DNA of 35,428 bases from CAYUNA01 sp047629355 (GTDB taxonomy: Bacteria; Bacteroidota; Bacteroidia; Chitinophagales; Saprospiraceae), in NCBI GenBank assembly GCA_047629355.1, contig JBLHWU010000036.1, positions 1 through 35,428 on the forward strand. The letters are read 5' to 3'. A program made the position numbers and the translations under genes. Every line of letters begins with the position of its first letter. The first letter of the stretch is position 1. This document shows positions 8,961 to 17,318 of the stretch, piece by piece. The notes under the pieces are model-generated. The model searched no databases, had not been told where the DNA came from, and saw only the letters and a list, made by a program, of their open reading frames with translations.

Positions 8961-9341
8961 TTAAATGATTCCAAGAATATATCCTAAGAAAAATGCAAAA
9001 GCTGTCAGGATCCAAATTGCAAATGTATTTTCAAGTAATTGAAACCAATAAGGGTCTCTTTCAATTTTTTGGTTTTCTTTTTGTTCTCTTCTTTTATGCA
9101 ATAGATATCTAATGGCTTCTACAACTATACTAATCAGCAGAGGGAATATTAATAGGCTAATGGCATCTGTCATTATTAGTAAATCCTTATTCCAATGGGG
9201 ATTAGCAAAATAGCTAAAAATCATTCCTCCAATTAACATAACGAGGAAGTAAGCAATCCCTTTTCCTTTTTTATTTGAAGTTAGCTTAATTTTCTTTTCC
9301 TTTTTTTCAAAGGTAGATTCATCATCTAAAATGGTTTTCAT
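8961..9341 (-). CDS. Small membrane protein, unknown function
   Basis: A 126-residue protein with a Lys-rich cytoplasmic start (FEKKEKKIKLTSNKKGKG) followed by three probable membrane segments: about 28-46 (GIAYFLVMLIGGMIFSYFA), 56-76 (LIMTDAISLLIFPLLISIVV) and 106-126 (NTFAIWILTAFAFFLGYIL). A charged loop rich in Arg, Lys and Glu (HKRREQKENQKIERD) separates the last two. It lies 10 bases downstream of the multiheme cytochrome gene on the same strand, so the two are probably cotranscribed. I recognise no family. Confidence 0.7.
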   Translation of the reverse strand: MKTILDDESTFEKKEKKIKLTSNKKGKGIAYFLVMLIGGMIFSYFANPHWNKDLLIMTDAISLLIFPLLISIVVEAIRYLLHKRREQKENQKIERDPYWFQLLENTFAIWILTAFAFFLGYILGII

Positions 9342-9351
9342 GTTATAAATT

Positions 9352-11304
9352 TTAGAGTGTTTTTAAAGCATCTTTCACTTGCTCATTCTCCGGATTAATT
9401 TCCAATACGCGCTCCAATAGTTTTTTTCCTGCCTCATTTTTCTTCTGAAAAAGCAAAGCACTCGCTTTATTCAATAGCGCATTTTCATAATCAGGGTCTA
9501 ATGCCAACGCTGCATCATACATTTCCATACCCCCTTGAATATTGCCATTCAACACTTCCATATAGCCTAGGTTACTCAAAGCAACTGGACGTTTTTTATT
9601 TTCAGACAACACAAATTCAAATACTTTTTTCGCTTTTGGAATCTGTTTTAAATTAAAATAAGTCGCGCCTAATTTCTCTTGAAAATCCAAATGCAGTGGT
9701 AAATAATCCACTGATTTTTGATAATATTTTAACGCATTTTCAAAATCAGCATACGCAAAAAATGCTTGTCCAATTCGGTATGCTGTCCAGCCATCTTTGA
9801 TGTTTTCAAGGGGGAATTGTTCGGCATTTTGAATAATTTTCTCATAACTTTCTTTCGAAAAAAGGTAATGAATCGTCGTTTTAAATTTTTCTGCAAAAGG
9901 CAAAGTTGATTGGTTTAAATAATAACTTGCGGAATCCAAGATCATCGGACTTCTTACATATTTATCATATAAAGCGATGTAACCATTTGCCATTTCTAAA
10001 GGTGTTCCCTTGTCTTTGGTTAAAATTTTTAGACCCAAAAACTGGGCAGGTTCGTCGTTTTTTGCTGTTGCTTTTTTTCTATATTGAATATTCGTTTTAC
10101 TAACGTAATGGTCGGTAATATTGATATGCGGAATGTCGATACTGCCCGACTTTGGCATATGACAATAGGAACAATCATCGTCCTCTGCACTACGTTTTTC
10201 GGCTGTTTCCGTACAAGTGACTGCAGCTAATTCAATTGAAACTGTCGCCGTTTTATGGCAATTGATACAAGTATTATTATACTGTTCGCGCCCTGTCACT
10301 TTAATGCTTTTATGTGGATTGTGGCAGGTAATGCAAGTCATTTCTGACTCCAGATAACAAGGACTTTGCCGCAACCTATCCGCTTGCGAAGCCATAATGA
10401 ATTTCTCATGCGAATCTGTATAACGCGGCAAAAAAACATTCATCACGTCCGATAATTTCATCCCAGGCTTGAAATCAAAAAACGTTTTATCCTCCTGCAA
10501 AACGGAGACGCCTTGCAAGTGACACCGCTGACACAAATCCATCTGCAAATCGCGAGATAAATCACGGGGATTGACAATCGAATAATCAATATATTTGGAG
10601 GTATCGACGATGTTCCCTGCCAGTTTTTCGAGCACATGAATCTCGCCCGGTCCGTGGCAACGTTCGCACTCAATCCCGGTAGGCATTTCCAAATATTTAT
10701 TCATCGACTGCGTTTCAAATTTCGGTAGGTGATTGTGACAAGTCAAACATTCCGATGCTAACAAACGGTCAAATCGTTCATTGTTTCCCTCAAATCCTGG
10801 TGCCATATCCCACTTCTTCTCTTGCGTGTAAAAGGTAATCGGTGCTTGAAAAACATAGCCATCAAAATCAACAATATGAGAATTGGTATGCTGTCCTGAT
10901 CCGACGATATAGCTGATTTTTTCTGTTCTATTATATATAGTATCCTTTCCGTCTAAACGAAATTCCTGCACGTACATCACACTATCTTTGAAATAGGGAA
11001 AATAGTGAAAGTCAGATTTTTCATCATAAACCAGTGCATGGTCGCCAAAAGTTGCATCCGTTTTTTCTAACGTAGCATGGTCAAATGAACGGCCCATTCC
11101 TGTATGAATAAACGTTTCATGAATATCAGAATGGCAAGATTTACAAGTTCCCATTCCGATGTATTTAGCATCAGGGGCGAGGTTTAGATATTCTTTTTTT
11201 TCTGTTTGAACTGGTTGGAATTCATTTTTACAATACAGAAAAAGCAAGCAAGGAAGCAGTAATAATAAAAGGTGTGTAATTCTTTTAGCAGAAATTGACG
11301 ACAT
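9352..11304 (-). CDS. Seven-heme cytochrome c with C-terminal TPR domain
   Basis: A 650-residue envelope protein. The N-terminus (residues 8-25) is a signal peptide ending in Cys25 (LLFLYC-KNEF); it may be a lipoprotein, although Tyr before the Cys is unusual. Seven CXXCH heme c sites are visible at residues 54 (CKSCH), 186 (CLTCH), 213 (CERCH), 258 (CQRCH), 324 (CITCH), 346 (CINCH) and 378 (CSYCH). Additional His residues (SGQHTNSHIV, DSHEKF, IPHINITDHY) could be distal ligands. The stretch from about residue 500 to 650 is a series of tetratricopeptide repeats. The layout suggests electron transfer at the cell envelope, with the TPR part as a docking platform. The donor, acceptor and any enzymatic activity are unknown; no cytochrome c maturation gene is in the window. 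Confidence 0.93.
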   Translation of the reverse strand: MSSISAKRITHLLLLLLPCLLFLYCKNEFQPVQTEKKEYLNLAPDAKYIGMGTCKSCHSDIHETFIHTGMGRSFDHATLEKTDATFGDHALVYDEKSDFHYFPYFKDSVMYVQEFRLDGKDTIYNRTEKISYIVGSGQHTNSHIVDFDGYVFQAPITFYTQEKKWDMAPGFEGNNERFDRLLASECLTCHNHLPKFETQSMNKYLEMPTGIECERCHGPGEIHVLEKLAGNIVDTSKYIDYSIVNPRDLSRDLQMDLCQRCHLQGVSVLQEDKTFFDFKPGMKLSDVMNVFLPRYTDSHEKFIMASQADRLRQSPCYLESEMTCITCHNPHKSIKVTGREQYNNTCINCHKTATVSIELAAVTCTETAEKRSAEDDDCSYCHMPKSGSIDIPHINITDHYVSKTNIQYRKKATAKNDEPAQFLGLKILTKDKGTPLEMANGYIALYDKYVRSPMILDSASYYLNQSTLPFAEKFKTTIHYLFSKESYEKIIQNAEQFPLENIKDGWTAYRIGQAFFAYADFENALKYYQKSVDYLPLHLDFQEKLGATYFNLKQIPKAKKVFEFVLSENKKRPVALSNLGYMEVLNGNIQGGMEMYDAALALDPDYENALLNKASALLFQKKNEAGKKLLERVLEINPENEQVKDALKTL

Positions 11305-11315
11305 GAATGCTGTTT

Positions 11316-11351
11316 TTGAGACGCTAAATTAGATAAAAAAAATTACCTTTG
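11316..11351 (+). promoter_or_regulatory. Candidate Bacteroidota-type promoter of the SDR gene
   Basis: TACCTTTG at 11344-11351 fits the TAnnTTTG -7 consensus exactly. TTTTTG ending at 11318 can serve as the -33 element, though the 25-base spacing is a little long. The gene's ATG follows at 11371, giving a leader of only about 10-15 bases. Confidence 0.45.
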
Positions 11352-11370
11352 GTTTCTAAAAAAATACAAA

Positions 11371-12150
11371 ATGACAGAAAGAATAAAATCTCAATTCAAT
11401 TTGACGGGCAAAGTTGCCATCATTACGGGCGCAAGCAAAGGTATCGGTGAGTCTATCGCACGAGGCTTGGCAGAACACGGCGCAAAAGTCGTCATTAGTA
11501 GCCGAAAGCAAGATGCTGTGGACGCTGTAGCAGCAGCATTTAAAGCAGACGGATTAGAAGCCGTGGGTATTGCATGCCACGTAGGTGACGATGAGCAATT
11601 GAAAAATTTGGTTGCCAAAACAGTCGAACATTACGGTGGCGTTGACATTGTTATCAATAACGCAGCGACGAATCCAGTTTTTGGACATTTGGTTAAAAAT
11701 GACGGTGAAATTTTTGATAAAATCATGAATGTCAACGTTAAAGCTTGCATGCTATTGGCGAACTATTGTTTTCCAATTATGAAGTCTCGCGGTGGTGGGT
11801 CAGTGATTAATATTGCTTCGGTGGAAGGTATGAAACCGTCGGAAGGCTTAGGTTTGTACAGTGTTTCTAAGGCGGCGTTGATTATGTTAACGAAGAGTCA
11901 GGGGAAAGAATGGGGGAAATTTAATATTCGGTCGAACGCGATTTGTCCAGGTTTAATTCAAACAAAATTCAGTGCGGCACTTTGGAAAAACGATGCAGTA
12001 TTGGATACGGTAGAAAAACATTTACCGATGCAACGAATGGCGCAGCCGGATGAAATGGCTGGTTTGGCGGTGTTTTTATCATCAAATGCAGCGAGTTATA
12101 CGACGGGCGGAGTCTTTACGAATGATGGTGGACACATGATTGCTGGGTAA
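11371..12150 (+). CDS. SDR-family NAD(P)-dependent oxidoreductase
   Basis: A 259-residue classical short-chain dehydrogenase/reductase with all motifs: the cofactor loop TGASKGIG (19-26), INNAAT (95-100), catalytic Ser150 in NIASVEG, and YSVSK (163-167) with catalytic Tyr and Lys. CPGLIQTKF follows, and the C-terminus ends TTGGVFTNDGGHMIAG, as in DHRS4-like or 3-oxoacyl-ACP-reductase-like members. SSRK after the second strand suggests NADPH preference. The substrate cannot be told from sequence. It is the only plus-strand gene in this part, diverging from the multiheme cytochrome (66-base gap) and ending at a strong terminator. Confidence 0.93.
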   Translation: MTERIKSQFNLTGKVAIITGASKGIGESIARGLAEHGAKVVISSRKQDAVDAVAAAFKADGLEAVGIACHVGDDEQLKNLVAKTVEHYGGVDIVINNAATNPVFGHLVKNDGEIFDKIMNVNVKACMLLANYCFPIMKSRGGGSVINIASVEGMKPSEGLGLYSVSKAALIMLTKSQGKEWGKFNIRSNAICPGLIQTKFSAALWKNDAVLDTVEKHLPMQRMAQPDEMAGLAVFLSSNAASYTTGGVFTNDGGHMIAG

Positions 12151-12213
12151 TTTCTTAAACAAAAAGTAAAGGTTGTTAGTTGGCGGACTTATTATTTTAC
12201 CGTTACTTAAATA

Positions 12214-12249
12214 AAAAAAGGAGTTACTTTTAAAAGTAACTCCTTTTTT
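12214..12249. terminator. Bidirectional intrinsic terminator
   Basis: A perfect 36-base palindrome with arms AAAAAAGGAGTTACTTTT and its complement, centred between 12231 and 12232. The A/T flanks give a U-tract in both directions. It separates the convergent SDR gene (plus) and HD/PycTM gene (minus), so it can serve both. Confidence 0.85.
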
Positions 12250-12268
12250 ATTAAGACAATTGCTAATT

Positions 12269-13540
12269 CTAAAAAAGTAAAAACGCTGCGGCAAATGCAA
12301 TCACTGCGATAATCATCCCATACATAAACACCTGATAACAACGACTCAAATACCGATACTTCTTCGCCAAAACAATTCCCAACCAGTACAAATCTCGCGT
12401 CATCGAGCTGTATAAAAAATCGCTATCTTTTATCATTTCCGTCATTCCCCAGTGATAATCTTCCATATCCATGCTGTAGAAATTACCGAAAAAGAGTAAG
12501 TTTGACCGTTTCTTTTCAATGTCTTCTCGAGTAAATTTTCCTTCCGTAATTTTCGGTCGCGTCGAAAGGGTAGCGTACACCATTGCGACTAAGCAAACGA
12601 ATAATAAAATAATAGTAGGAATAATTAGCTTAGGCGTAGTTTCAAAATTCGGAACTAATTGCGGCAACACAATCGAGATAATAATTGCATTGATACTCAA
12701 CATGATATTCGCCTTACTATCCGCCATCGAACTGAGGTTAATATGCGTTTTATAAGTCGTCCGAAACATCGTTTCCACTCCACGTCCAAGATTCATTTCT
12801 TTCAAAGCAAAATCTTTCTTCGCGAGAACTTCCGAGGAAATTTTTGGCTTCTTTTTTCTCTTCTTCTTGACTTTATCTTTCGTCTTATCGCGCCGCACCA
12901 AATCATCAACCGAAGTAATTTCTTTCGGATTCAAGCGCAGTTTCTGCTTCCGCAATTGCTTGATGTGCTTTAGTTTTCGCTTATTGTACATTTGTTCTGC
13001 AACGAATGTAAAATAACGATGCTCATTCATAAAGTTCAACTCAAAATCCACCCATTCTTGTTCTGACATCAAGAAACTCTTCGTCATCAATAGCTCTTGT
13101 CGCACCCGTCCACAGCGGTCCCAATAGGTTTTTTTACCCAAATGACTCAAATCCGCGTCAGAGATAATACCTTCTATTAAATCCTGTGGCTGATAAGCAA
13201 CTTGCGTCGCCATGATGAGCCGTTTTATTGTGGCAATGTCTTCCTTGCTATGCTCATAATTTGCCAAGAAGGTAGCTGCATATTCTCCACCGCGCTTTTC
13301 GTGATGCTCAGGGCCTTTGTCATAGCCTGTATCGTGAAACCAAGCTGCCAACTCTAATAATTCTGCTTCTTTCTCTGTCACTTCACTGCGACTGCTAATT
13401 TCGCGAACTTCCGCCACCACATTTAAGGTATGCGTTAGGTCATGATACACGTATTCTGCGGGAATGTTTTTATCAAAAAACTCCCGAATGTGCTCCTGCG
13501 CCGCATTTAAAACTTGATTGTTATAGTCTGGTTGTTCCAT
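12269..13540 (-). CDS. HD-domain protein fused to a PycTM (Pycsar effector-like) membrane domain
   Basis: Two-part protein of 423 residues from ATG at 13540; the open frame reaches a TTG at 13582, less likely as start. Residues 25-200 are an HD phosphohydrolase domain: H33 and H37 in YHDLTHT, the HD doublet at 69-70 in AAWFHDTGY, and D128 and D130 in ISDADLSH. A very basic linker (about 185-235, KKKRKKKPK) follows. Residues about 250-423 match the PycTM/DUF5706 pattern: FRTTYKTHINLSSMADSKAN, membrane helices at about 280-298 and 305-325, and a last one at 404-422. In Pycsar antiphage systems such domains damage membranes on sensing cCMP or cUMP. No uridylate/cytidylate cyclase gene is nearby. 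The gene follows uvrD on the same strand after about 100 bases. The HD part might bind or hydrolyse a nucleotide signal; that is inference. Confidence 0.85.
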   Translation of the reverse strand: MEQPDYNNQVLNAAQEHIREFFDKNIPAEYVYHDLTHTLNVVAEVREISSRSEVTEKEAELLELAAWFHDTGYDKGPEHHEKRGGEYAATFLANYEHSKEDIATIKRLIMATQVAYQPQDLIEGIISDADLSHLGKKTYWDRCGRVRQELLMTKSFLMSEQEWVDFELNFMNEHRYFTFVAEQMYNKRKLKHIKQLRKQKLRLNPKEITSVDDLVRRDKTKDKVKKKRKKKPKISSEVLAKKDFALKEMNLGRGVETMFRTTYKTHINLSSMADSKANIMLSINAIIISIVLPQLVPNFETTPKLIIPTIILLFVCLVAMVYATLSTRPKITEGKFTREDIEKKRSNLLFFGNFYSMDMEDYHWGMTEMIKDSDFLYSSMTRDLYWLGIVLAKKYRYLSRCYQVFMYGMIIAVIAFAAAFLLF

Positions 13541-13639
13541 TTTATTTCTGCTTGATAGTTTCCTTTGGAGTATTTTTTGCAAATATAACGGCTGTAAGAT
13601 GGTTATCGAAATATTTATTAAAAATGTTGTCCCGTCGCC

Positions 13640-16000
13640 CTATTCCACAATCTGTAACTTTGCAAATTTCAACATAATCCGTTTCTCCGTTCCACTATCA
13701 ACTTGTTCAAAAAATATGGTTGCCATTCGTTTACCAACGCCGCCGTCCACTGCTTTTACCTGTCCTTTTCCAAAGCGCAAGTGCAAAATTTCCATGCCTG
13801 CCTGGATTTCATGACTTGGGCTTGGCTTGAAATCTTTGACATCAATTCTAAATTGTGGCGCAATTGCTGTCCCTTTCTTTTTGAAATTCCCAGAGATGCC
13901 CGAACGTGCAGGTTTGTTAGAATCCTTGCCCATTCGACCACTCATCTGACTACTAAACGGTGATTTTTGAAAAGACTTTACTGGACTTCCCGCATCAATG
14001 TGTACTGGACTGATTTCATTTAAAAATCGACTCGGCTCATTGTATCGCTGCTTGCCGTATTGATAACGGCTATTGGAATAACTAATTGTCAACAGCCGTT
14101 CTGCTCGGGTAATCGCTACATAAAATAGCCGCCGTTCTTCATCCAATCCATCAATTGAATCTTTTGACATAAACGATGGAAATAAATTTTCTTCCATCCC
14201 TACCACAAAAACCGATGGAAATTCTAAACCTTTTGCAGCATGAACCGACATTAAGGTTACATAATTATCGTCATCAATCGTCTTATCCATATCGGTCAAA
14301 AGCGCAATGTTTTGCAAATAAGCTGAAAGGCTTTTTTGCGCGACACCGATTTGTCCTTGTTCCGCTTCCTGTTCTTCCGTTAGTGCTTCGTCGTTTTCTA
14401 CAAATTCTTTGATACCATCCAAAAGACCCTGTACGTTGGCGAGGCGATTCATGCCTTCGACCGTGGTATCTTTCTTCATCATATCAATCAAACCCGATTT
14501 TTTCACGGCTAAAATTGCGGTTTCATGAGCATCTGCCGTTTTTGCTGTCTTTGCAACACTTTCAACCAACATTTTAAAAGCCTGTAACGACGTCTTCGCT
14601 CTTGCACTCACGCCAACTTTCGTCAAGGAATCCCACATCGTCGTATCGTTGCTGTCCGCGAATGCGCTAATTTTATCAACCGTACTTTTTCCAATCGCCC
14701 TTTTGGGGAAATTAATCACGCGTCGTAAGGCCTCTTCATCCTTTTGATTAACTGCCAAACGCAAGTAAGCAATGGTATCTTTCACCTCTTTTCGTTGATA
14801 AAATGACAGCCCACCAAATACTTTATACGGCACATTATATCGGCGCAAATATTCCTCAAAAACTCTTGATTGTGAGTTTGTTCGGTATAAAATTGCAATG
14901 TCTTTATTCGCTAAATGATGCCGATTTTTATGTTCTAAAATGGTATCCGCCACTCGTTTTCCTTCCTCCGTATCCGTCATCGCTTTGATGACTTTTATTT
15001 GCTCCCCAACACCTTTATCACTCCAAATTGTCTTTTGAATTTGGCGTTTGTTATAAGTAATAACTTCGTTAGCTGCTTTTACAATATGGTCAGTTGAACG
15101 GTAGTTTTGCTCTAATTTAAAAGTCTTCGCACCATAGGGTTTGAAATCTTTTTGGTAATCCAAAATATTCTGAATCGTCGCCCCTCGAAACGCATAAATA
15201 CTCTGTGCGTCATCACCTACGGCACAGACATTTCGTGGACTGCCCTCGTAATTCACCAGTTTTTTAACAATCGCGTATTGCAAGTGGTTGGTATCTTGAA
15301 ACTCATCGACCAACACATATTTGAATTTCTTCTGGTATTTCGCCCGAATTTCTGGATGGTTTTGCAGCAATTCATACAATCGAAATAGCAAATCATCAAA
15401 ATCCATTGCTCCAGCTCGCTTACAACGAAGCGTATATTTTTCATAAATTTTATGAACATGCGGTCGCTTCGCAATGCGGTCTTCTTCCATCAAATTTGGC
15501 ATGTTCACATACAGCTTTGGTGGAATCAAATTACTTTTTGCAGAAGAAATTCGCGACCGAATTGTATTCACATTATAATGGTCTTTACTCAAATTCAATT
15601 CCTTAATAATGTTGCCAATCACACTTTTCGTATCGTCCGAATCGTAAATGGTAAAATTGGAAGGGTAGCCGATATGTTCTGCTTCAACTCGCAGAATACG
15701 GGCAAAAATTGAGTGAAAAGTCCCTGCCCAAACGGTATTTGCTCGCGGCCCAACAACTTTTGCAATCCGTTCTTTCATTTCCTTTGCCGCCTTATTGGTA
15801 AAGGTCAGCGCGAGTATTTCCCAAGGGGCAGCTCCCGATTGAATAAGGTGTGCAATTCGAAAAGTTAGTACCCGCGTTTTGCCCGAACCAGGGCCAGCCA
15901 CAACCAAAACGGGACCTTCCGTATTGGTAACCGCTGCGCGTTGAATGTCGTTAAGTTGGTCTAAATAAGTTGCCTTCGCCGTAGGTTGACCGTCGTTCAT
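13640..16000 (-). CDS. uvrD: UvrD/PcrA-type ATP-dependent DNA helicase
   Basis: A 786-residue superfamily 1A 3'-5' helicase for nucleotide excision repair, mismatch repair and removal of stalled complexes. Motifs are complete: Q-motif LNDIQRAAV (16-24), Walker A AGPGSGKT (35-42), Ia LTFTNKAA, Walker B VLVDEFQDTN, III GDDAQSIYAFRGA, IV LEQNYRS, V MSVHAAKGLEFPSVFVVG and VI YVAITRAERLL. The C-terminus after a Ser/Lys-rich linker (QIDVKDFKPSP-type region, then GMEILHLRFGKGQVKAVDG) matches the Tudor-like RNA-polymerase-binding tail of PcrA/UvrD. Length is close to family size. A large fold-back element lies just upstream (16046-16183). PcrA would be an equally valid name. Confidence 0.97.
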   Translation of the reverse strand: MNDGQPTAKATYLDQLNDIQRAAVTNTEGPVLVVAGPGSGKTRVLTFRIAHLIQSGAAPWEILALTFTNKAAKEMKERIAKVVGPRANTVWAGTFHSIFARILRVEAEHIGYPSNFTIYDSDDTKSVIGNIIKELNLSKDHYNVNTIRSRISSAKSNLIPPKLYVNMPNLMEEDRIAKRPHVHKIYEKYTLRCKRAGAMDFDDLLFRLYELLQNHPEIRAKYQKKFKYVLVDEFQDTNHLQYAIVKKLVNYEGSPRNVCAVGDDAQSIYAFRGATIQNILDYQKDFKPYGAKTFKLEQNYRSTDHIVKAANEVITYNKRQIQKTIWSDKGVGEQIKVIKAMTDTEEGKRVADTILEHKNRHHLANKDIAILYRTNSQSRVFEEYLRRYNVPYKVFGGLSFYQRKEVKDTIAYLRLAVNQKDEEALRRVINFPKRAIGKSTVDKISAFADSNDTTMWDSLTKVGVSARAKTSLQAFKMLVESVAKTAKTADAHETAILAVKKSGLIDMMKKDTTVEGMNRLANVQGLLDGIKEFVENDEALTEEQEAEQGQIGVAQKSLSAYLQNIALLTDMDKTIDDDNYVTLMSVHAAKGLEFPSVFVVGMEENLFPSFMSKDSIDGLDEERRLFYVAITRAERLLTISYSNSRYQYGKQRYNEPSRFLNEISPVHIDAGSPVKSFQKSPFSSQMSGRMGKDSNKPARSGISGNFKKKGTAIAPQFRIDVKDFKPSPSHEIQAGMEILHLRFGKGQVKAVDGGVGKRMATIFFEQVDSGTEKRIMLKFAKLQIVE

Positions 16001-16045
16001 TTTCTCTAATTTTTAAATTTTCCTGAATTCTAAGGAAGGCTAAAT

Positions 16046-16183
16046 TAATAAACTAAGGTTCTTGAGAGAGAGAGATTTCGTTCCTATGTTTTTGCTTTGA
16101 AAGTGCTATTTATAGTGATATAATGAGCATTTTTAAAGCGAAAAATATGGACTAAATATCCTGTCAAGAATCTTAGTTTATTA
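16046..16183. repeat. Imperfect 138-bp palindrome (fold-back / MITE-like element)
   Basis: Outer arms at 16046-16065 and 16164-16183 match in 19 of 20 positions as inverted repeats (TAATAAACTAAG.TTCTTGA). The interior also pairs: TCCTATGTTTTTGCTTT near 16082-16099 faces GTCCATATTTTTCGCTTT read from the other strand, so the whole unit folds around a TATA-rich centre near 16112-16124. It fills the gap between uvrD and the DUF6483-like gene (16001-16364), where I see no coding sequence. It includes a GAGAGAGAGAGA run on one arm that is missing from the other. Confidence 0.75.
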
Positions 16184-16364
16184 GTTTCACGTTCTTAAAC
16201 TTGCTTCAGAGTGAAATTTCTCCGAAAATAGAAGTGCTAATTTCCTTTTTGATTGCCTGCTAAAAGTGAATTGCTATTTTGTGAAATGCAAAGATACTAA
16301 GTAATGGTGAAAGAATAACTTATTTTTTTACCATTAATAAACGGAAAAGATAGGAATGTAGATT

Positions 16365-16775
16365 TTAATCCTTTGTAGTGGCTGTGAGTATTTTTTTAAC
16401 ATTTGCGATAACAATTCGCCGTTCAAATGAATATTCGCCAGATGATGTTTCGACAAATTCAAATAAAATAAGGGACTTTTTCAATTTAGAATGCGCGACT
16501 GTTTCGTTGTCCATTTCTAAATGTAATTCTCCTTCTTTTGCTAATAATTCCGCTAAGAATTCAATTTGATGAACATTTAAATTCTTCTTTTTTTGTAAAA
16601 TAGTCAACAAATCAGCTTCTGCCAAACCGTGAAGCCAATCGCCTTCAATTTTCAAATGTTCTTGATAGGCTTCTTGAATAAGTTCCAAGCCTTTCGGTGG
16701 TTTCATGCCCATCAATTGTCCAAGAACTTTGGACAAGGAATCAATCATGCGTTGAATGTAATCTTTTTGAATCAT
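16365..16775 (-). CDS. DUF6483-like helical protein
   Basis: A 136-residue, probably all-helical cytoplasmic protein. The N-terminus MIQKDYIQRMIDSLSKVLGQL strongly recalls the DUF6483 family, whose function is not known to me. The rest contains helices such as GLELIQEAYQEHL and LLAKEGELHLEMDN..AHSKLKKSLILFEFV, with TPR-like spacing. It lies 24 bases downstream of the MOSC gene and looks like the last gene of a cvpA-MOSC-DUF6483 transcription unit. Confidence 0.75.
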   Translation of the reverse strand: MIQKDYIQRMIDSLSKVLGQLMGMKPPKGLELIQEAYQEHLKIEGDWLHGLAEADLLTILQKKKNLNVHQIEFLAELLAKEGELHLEMDNETVAHSKLKKSLILFEFVETSSGEYSFERRIVIANVKKILTATTKD

Positions 16776-16799
16776 AAAGTTGTCGGAAAATTAGGGTTG

Positions 16800-17288
16800 T
16801 TAATCGTTTGAAATTAATCGAACGGTATCGCCAATTTTAATCGTTCCACCTTTGATAACTCGTGTCGTCAATCCACCATGTCCACGCATGGCATTATAGC
16901 CACCAACTCCGAAATTTTCTTCCATTCGCGAACAAGGATGACAATGTCCTGTCGTTTCTAAGACCACCGATTTTCCAATACTAAATTGATGGTCTTTTAA
17001 TGCCAATAAGTTAATCCCCGACACCAGAATATTCCGCCGCGTCAATGCGACATCGACTTCTTTAATGCTCAAAAACTTCGCAACAGCTTCCAAGTGTTCC
17101 TGCTGGATTAAGGTCACTTGTCGCTTGCCACTTTTACCATGATATCGGTCGCCAATGAAGCCATCTTCAGGCGTCACTTTCGCAGACTCGACGATTTGCA
17201 TGTCCGCTCGTTTAGCAAGGCGTAAGCCAATCCATTCTACTTTCCCGACTTGCGGAAGCGTATTTAGGAGTTGTTTCATGTTTGACAT
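16800..17288 (-). CDS. MOSC-domain protein
   Basis: A 162-residue single-domain MOSC protein, related to the C-terminal domain of molybdenum cofactor sulfurase and to YiiM/YuaD-type proteins that handle pyranopterin-Mo or reduce N-hydroxylated compounds. Diagnostic parts are DGFIGDRYHGKSGKRQVTLIQ (split here as GDRYHGK at 46-52 and RQVTLIQ at 56-62), the RRNILVSGINL segment (84-94), and the conserved Cys region GHCHPC (114-119) followed by M.G.GG and GD.V. Cys116 and Cys119 are present; one likely binds the sulfur or cofactor. It lies between cvpA and the DUF6483-like gene with short gaps. The physiological substrate is unknown. Confidence 0.9.
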   Translation of the reverse strand: MSNMKQLLNTLPQVGKVEWIGLRLAKRADMQIVESAKVTPEDGFIGDRYHGKSGKRQVTLIQQEHLEAVAKFLSIKEVDVALTRRNILVSGINLLALKDHQFSIGKSVVLETTGHCHPCSRMEENFGVGGYNAMRGHGGLTTRVIKGGTIKIGDTVRLISND

Positions 17289-17318
17289 AAGGGAAATACT
17301 ATAACAATAATAATTCAG

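Noticed and set aside
9352..11304. NrfA-type nitrite reductase
   Set aside because: No CXXCK catalytic heme site is visible and there are seven CXXCH sites with a TPR tail, so no specific enzyme name is justified.
16064..16075. GAGAGAGAGAGA microsatellite as a phase-variation tract
   Set aside because: It lies in a non-coding arm of the fold-back element, not within a gene or at a clear promoter spacer.
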